The position numbers and the translations under genes were made by a program. Positions 16,311-19,419 of a DNA stretch of 19,419 bases are shown one piece after another; position 1 is the stretch's first letter; the number at the start of each line of letters is the position of its first letter. Source of the DNA: GCA-1730015 sp964583825 (GTDB lineage Bacteria; Pseudomonadota; Gammaproteobacteria; Granulosicoccales; Granulosicoccaceae); the NCBI GenBank assembly GCA_964583825.1, contig CAZOXM010000086.1:1-19419 (forward strand), in the 5' to 3' direction. The notes under the pieces are model-generated. The model saw only the letters and a list, made by a program, of their open reading frames with translations, had not been told where the DNA came from and made no database searches.

Positions 16311-16765
16311 TGATTGACCGAAATAACCACGACCACTTTTCCGAAGCGCGCTCGACGGAGTTGCGCGAGGCGATCGAGCTGCTATTTTTTTCCTACCGTG
16401 CATTTACCCGCGGGCCGGACAGAATTCTGGAGAAGCGCGGACTCAACCGGGTTCATCATCGAATCCTGTACTTTGTGGCGCGCGACCCCGGCTTGTCGGT
16501 TAATGATCTGCTGTCCGTACTCGAAGTGAGCAAACAGGCACTGCACATCCCGTTGCGTCAGCTGGTGAGCATGAAGCTGGTACAAAACGACAAATCGAAA
16601 ACGGACGGCCGGGTCCGCGAGCTGCGCCTTACTGCAGCCGGCCGAAGGCTGGAAGCGAGGCTCACCGGCACCCAGCAACTTCAACTCGAAAGCGTTTTTG
16701 CCGACGCCGGCGTCGACGCGGAACGCGCCTGGCGCAGAACCATGCTTTTACTGGCCGAGGGCTGA
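16310..16765 (+). CDS. MarR family transcriptional regulator
   Basis: A 151-residue winged-helix DNA-binding protein. N-terminal and C-terminal helices form the dimer interface. The HTH core runs from about residue 48 to 92, with recognition helix SKQALHIPLRQLVSMKLV at 74-91, and the wing carries the MarR signature DGRVRELRLTAAG at 99-111. MarR proteins usually repress their own gene and a divergent neighbour until they bind an aromatic or acyl ligand; here the divergent neighbour is the aminotransferase block. There is no ribosome site before the ATG, and the predicted promoter would start the transcript at or next to the ATG, so leaderless translation is likely. A 250-bp region without a convincing gene follows. 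Confidence 0.88.
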   Translation: MIDRNNHDHFSEARSTELREAIELLFFSYRAFTRGPDRILEKRGLNRVHHRILYFVARDPGLSVNDLLSVLEVSKQALHIPLRQLVSMKLVQNDKSKTDGRVRELRLTAAGRRLEARLTGTQQLQLESVFADAGVDAERAWRRTMLLLAEG

Positions 16766-17016
16766 TCGTGCACGCTGGCGCCGGAGTTGAAGCGTTTGCA
16801 TCAATCACAAAGCAGCGGGGGAAACTGACAAGCCGGTGTACACAACCGCAGTCAGTGGTTACAGTGGTCCATAAATGTAGCTGCGCAGTGTGTCTATTCG
16901 ACCTCCGAGGAATAGCGCCATCGTTCTCGCATGACCGGGCAATTGCGTGCGTTTTCCAGTGCTACCGTACACGGCGAATGGCGAGCCCCATCAATTATTC
17001 AGGCTAATCTATAAAG

Positions 17017-17871
17017 ATGAAGGATTTTGACGCACTGAGATCTGTTCTCGAACTGGAGAAGATCGAAGACAACCTGTACCGGGGGCAGAGCTACCGCACC
17101 CCCTGGGGCCGTGTGTTTGGCGGACAGGTGCTGGCGCAGTCCATTCACGCGGCACAGCTGACCACTCCGGACGATCGAATACTGCACTCCATGCATGCCT
17201 ACTTTCTGCTCGCCGGCGACATCGAACTTCCTATTGTTTACGATGTCGAGCGCGTGCGCGACGGCGGCAGCTACACCACACGACGCGTCAAAGCCATTCA
17301 GAAAGGCCGGCCGATTTTTACCATGGAGGCTTCTTTTCAAAAGCCTGAAGGCGGCTTCAGTCATCGCGAACGTATGCCGGATGTACCACCGCCGGAAGGC
17401 CTGAAAAGTGATCGTGAAATCGGCGACGAATTGCGTGAACAGGCACCCGAGATCTACAAGGTCACGCGCCTTGAACGCCCGATTGAATGCCGACCGACAG
17501 AGGGTGCAGCACTGTACACCGGCGACAGGACTGACGCACAGCAGCACATCTGGATCAAGGCGCTGGGCTCATTGCCGGACAGTGATCGCATGCACCAGGT
17601 AGCACTGGCATATGTGTCAGACTATAACCTGCTGGCCACAGCGCTGCTGCCTCATCGGCTTCAGTTACATTCGAAAACACCTTTCCTCGCCAGTCTCGAT
17701 CACGCCATGTGGTTCCACCAGCCCTTCCGGATGGACGACTGGATGCTCTATAGCATTGAAAGCCCGAGCGCGGGTTCGGCTCGCGGTTTTTCCAGAGGCA
17801 GCCTGTTTACCCGCGATGGCACACTGGTCGCCTCGGTGGCTCAGGAAGGGCTGATCCGCATTAGCCGGTAG
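17017..17871 (+). CDS. tesB: Acyl-CoA thioesterase II (TesB-type)
   Basis: Cytoplasmic double-hotdog thioesterase of 284 residues that releases CoA from acyl-CoAs. Conserved stretches: FGGQVLAQSIHAA at 34-46, HSMHAYFLLAGD at 57-68, GRPIFTMEASFQKPEGG at 97-113, and SLDHAMWFHQPFR near 226-238. The catalytic set Asp-Thr-Gln of E. coli TesB aligns with Asp202 (YVSDYN), Ser226 (ASLDHA) and Gln276 (AQEGLIR). The Thr-to-Ser change is also what I recall in the human ACOT8 type, so activity is expected. There are 23 bp to the DsbA-like gene on the same strand, so they are probably co-transcribed. Ribosome site is weak. Natural substrate is not fixed by sequence. Confidence 0.93.
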   Translation: MKDFDALRSVLELEKIEDNLYRGQSYRTPWGRVFGGQVLAQSIHAAQLTTPDDRILHSMHAYFLLAGDIELPIVYDVERVRDGGSYTTRRVKAIQKGRPIFTMEASFQKPEGGFSHRERMPDVPPPEGLKSDREIGDELREQAPEIYKVTRLERPIECRPTEGAALYTGDRTDAQQHIWIKALGSLPDSDRMHQVALAYVSDYNLLATALLPHRLQLHSKTPFLASLDHAMWFHQPFRMDDWMLYSIESPSAGSARGFSRGSLFTRDGTLVASVAQEGLIRISR

Positions 17872-17894
17872 ATCCATATCGAGTATTGTAAATC

Positions 17895-18518
17895 ATGCTT
17901 CGAATAGACATTATCTCTGATGTAGTTTGTCCCTGGTGCGTTATCGGCTACAAGCAACTGGAGCAGGCGCTGCAGCAGGCCGGATGCGCCGCTGATATTC
18001 ACTGGCAGCCATTCGAGCTCAACCCGGATATCAGTGCTGAAGGTGAAAACCTGCGTGAACACCTGAAACAGAAGTACCGCTTATCCGATGATGATGTCGT
18101 GCGGACAGAACAAAAAATAAGCGACGCCGGTCAATCACTCGGCTTTCCTTTCCGGTTCTATCCCGACATGCGCATCGTGAACACCTTCGACGCACACCAA
18201 CTCATTCACTGGGCCGCCCTCCACAACCGGCAGCATGAACTTAAAATGACGCTGCTGCACTGCCATTTCAATCGACAGCGAGATGTCAGCGACCACGAGG
18301 TGCTGACCAACGCCTGCGTGGAAGCCGGGTTGCCGTTCGAAGAAGCCAGTGAGGTACTCGAGCAGCAGCTCTATGCCGATGCGGTCAGACAGCGCCAGCG
18401 GCTATCTATTTCAAAAGGGGTAAAAGCAGTACCAACGATGATTTTCAATCAAACCGACCTCAAGGTCGGGGCGCCAGGGGTAGAGGCTTTTATGGAAATC
18501 ATTAACCGGCACAGCTGA
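17895..18518 (+). CDS. DsbA family oxidoreductase (FrnE-like)
   Basis: A 207-residue thioredoxin-fold protein with a helical insert. The active site CPWC is at residues 12-15 right after the first strand, followed by QPFELNPDI, a hallmark of the FrnE branch. The cis-proline is Pro180 in VKAVPTMIF. There is no signal peptide, so unlike classical DsbA it should be cytoplasmic. FrnE-type proteins are thiol oxidoreductases or disulfide isomerases linked to stress resistance; the exact role here is unknown. Where many members have SGAQP near the end, this one has VGAPG. It is 23 bp downstream of tesB on the same strand and converges with the Omp85 gene 31 bp further on. Confidence 0.92.
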   Translation: MLRIDIISDVVCPWCVIGYKQLEQALQQAGCAADIHWQPFELNPDISAEGENLREHLKQKYRLSDDDVVRTEQKISDAGQSLGFPFRFYPDMRIVNTFDAHQLIHWAALHNRQHELKMTLLHCHFNRQRDVSDHEVLTNACVEAGLPFEEASEVLEQQLYADAVRQRQRLSISKGVKAVPTMIFNQTDLKVGAPGVEAFMEIINRHS

Positions 18519-18549
18519 TTTCGCTTTAAGCGATGGCTTGATAATCCCG

Positions 18550-19419
18550 CTAAAAAGTAAACACCTGCCCCAGTGCCGCTGAAAAGACAGGGTCGGTTTC
18601 ATCGCCGTCAAGCGGAAAGGCCACATCCATCCGGAAGACAGAGCGACCCAGCAACGCGTTGCTGCCCAGCCGCAGACCAACGCCGACAGCACGCTTCAGT
18701 GAATCCGGTTCGGGCGCTACCCATCCTGCGTCAACAAACCCGATCAGCCCTACATCGAGGAATCCCACGCGGCGCTGCAGATCAACCCTGTGCTCAAGAT
18801 TCAGCCGCAGCATTTGGTCACCGGACAATAATCTGTTGGCGTAACCACGAAGCCCGTTTGATTCGCCCAGCGTATATTGAGTGGGTATCACCGTCGTGTT
18901 TTCCGCGTGGCTGTAGTCCACTCGTGCCGCAAGCACCGCCGATGTTGAAAGCCGCCGATAAAGTTTCAAACCTACTGTGGCGGTGGTCTCAAGCCCGTCA
19001 TCGAACGCCTCCGCTGCCAGGCGCAGTGAGAGTTTTCCGTAGGTATCGTCCGCCACCACGCGACTGCCTGAAAAACTGCCTGAGACCACCGGCGTTAAAT
19101 GCGTAATGCCGCTATCACGACGCTTCACCCGCGCGCCCAGCCGCAGTTCACGGTAAAAACCGAAATTCAGATCCTGCACGAATTGAAGCGTATCAAAACC
19201 GGTTGCCTCCCGATGAGATGTTTGCGCTTCCCTTCCAAGAATTGTACTCAACAGTAACTGCGTATTGTCCGACGGTTGTGCGTAGGAATTCGCCTGACTG
19301 CCCTGCACCGACTCATAGGCGTGATCACCGAACTGAAAAAACCAACCGCGTCTGTCAGCACGGTTGCCGGTGTATAAGCGCCTGAGCCATTGCGCATTGA
19401 AAACAAAACGCATCTCCGG
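18550..19419 (-). CDS. Omp85/BamA-superfamily outer-membrane beta-barrel protein, C-terminal part
   Basis: The frame runs off the right end of the window, so only the last 289 residues are seen. They consist of alternating amphipathic beta strands and end in a C-terminal phenylalanine (QVFTF), the signal for barrel assembly. Between two strands lies GLRGYANRLLSGDQ, with the Arg-Gly-Tyr of the conserved loop-6 motif of Omp85 proteins (BamA, TamA, and two-partner secretion TpsB proteins). The last strands FLDVGLIGFVDAGWV and SVFRMDVAFPL match the surface-antigen (D15) domain. POTRA domains, if any, lie outside. The barrel alone cannot tell BamA, TamA or a lone Omp85 (perhaps with an enzyme domain) apart. 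BamA itself is less likely because none of its usual neighbours is next to the 3' end. Confidence 0.75.
   Translation of the reverse strand, partial: PEMRFVFNAQWLRRLYTGNRADRRGWFFQFGDHAYESVQGSQANSYAQPSDNTQLLLSTILGREAQTSHREATGFDTLQFVQDLNFGFYRELRLGARVKRRDSGITHLTPVVSGSFSGSRVVADDTYGKLSLRLAAEAFDDGLETTATVGLKLYRRLSTSAVLAARVDYSHAENTTVIPTQYTLGESNGLRGYANRLLSGDQMLRLNLEHRVDLQRRVGFLDVGLIGFVDAGWVAPEPDSLKRAVGVGLRLGSNALLGRSVFRMDVAFPLDGDETDPVFSAALGQVFTF

Noticed and set aside
16768..17007. 79-residue open frame between marR and tesB
   Set aside because: It starts with GTG, has no ribosome site, has a composition unlike a real protein and matches nothing I know; the interval is better read as a tesB upstream region.
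18526..18538. TCGCTT-T-AAGCGA palindrome between the FrnE-like and Omp85 genes
   Set aside because: The one-base loop makes a stable hairpin unlikely and no T-run follows; possibly a terminator remnant but not supported.

Overview
The window is a stretch of ordinary-looking bacterial chromosome, most likely from a gammaproteobacterium. That placement rests on the kinds of protein families present (SelO, CaiD-like crotonase, TesB, FrnE-type DsbA, MetF behind an ArsR-methyltransferase fusion, an Omp85-type barrel) and not on a marker gene, so it is tentative. It comes from a draft assembly: two runs of exactly 100 N (10123-10222 and 14002-14101) are scaffold gaps of unknown true size. I see no rRNA, tRNA, CRISPR array, insertion sequence, phage gene or integrase.

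Left part (1-4.2 kb): the C-terminal end of a rhomboid protease and a DMT-family transporter run on the plus strand. They converge with a minus-strand pair, an MFS transporter followed by an amidase-signature hydrolase. From 4.4 to 6.7 kb lies a tight plus-strand pair: a small exported protein with a sulfite-oxidase-like fold and a hybrid sensor kinase whose TTG start overlaps its stop. I read these as a periplasmic sensor and its membrane kinase.

Middle (6.9-10.1 kb): minus-strand genes for an ArsR-methyltransferase fusion regulator and MetF form a methionine/C1 unit. A 22-bp imperfect palindrome sits directly in front of the regulator and looks like its own operator. A second DMT transporter follows on the plus strand, then a 7-bp tandem repeat (TAGCCGT) that contains the first assembly gap, then a small exported protein of unknown function.

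Right part (10.8-19.4 kb): SelO (protein AMPylase) on the plus strand. It is followed by a minus-strand block of a CaiD-like enoyl-CoA hydratase, a MATE efflux transporter (only the C-terminal half), a 3-hydroxyisobutyrate-dehydrogenase-like enzyme (nearly complete) and a PLP aminotransferase. The MATE and dehydrogenase genes lie on opposite sides of the second N gap and happen to read as one open frame; that fusion is an assembly artefact. A MarR regulator is divergent from the aminotransferase and may control this block. TesB thioesterase and a cytoplasmic DsbA/FrnE-like protein follow on the plus strand, and the window ends inside an outer-membrane Omp85-type beta-barrel gene on the minus strand.

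No clearly new multi-gene system is visible. The most interesting points are the ArsR-methyltransferase/MetF switch with its palindrome, the SUOX-fold/kinase pair, the heptamer repeat at the gap, and the apparently leaderless MarR gene.
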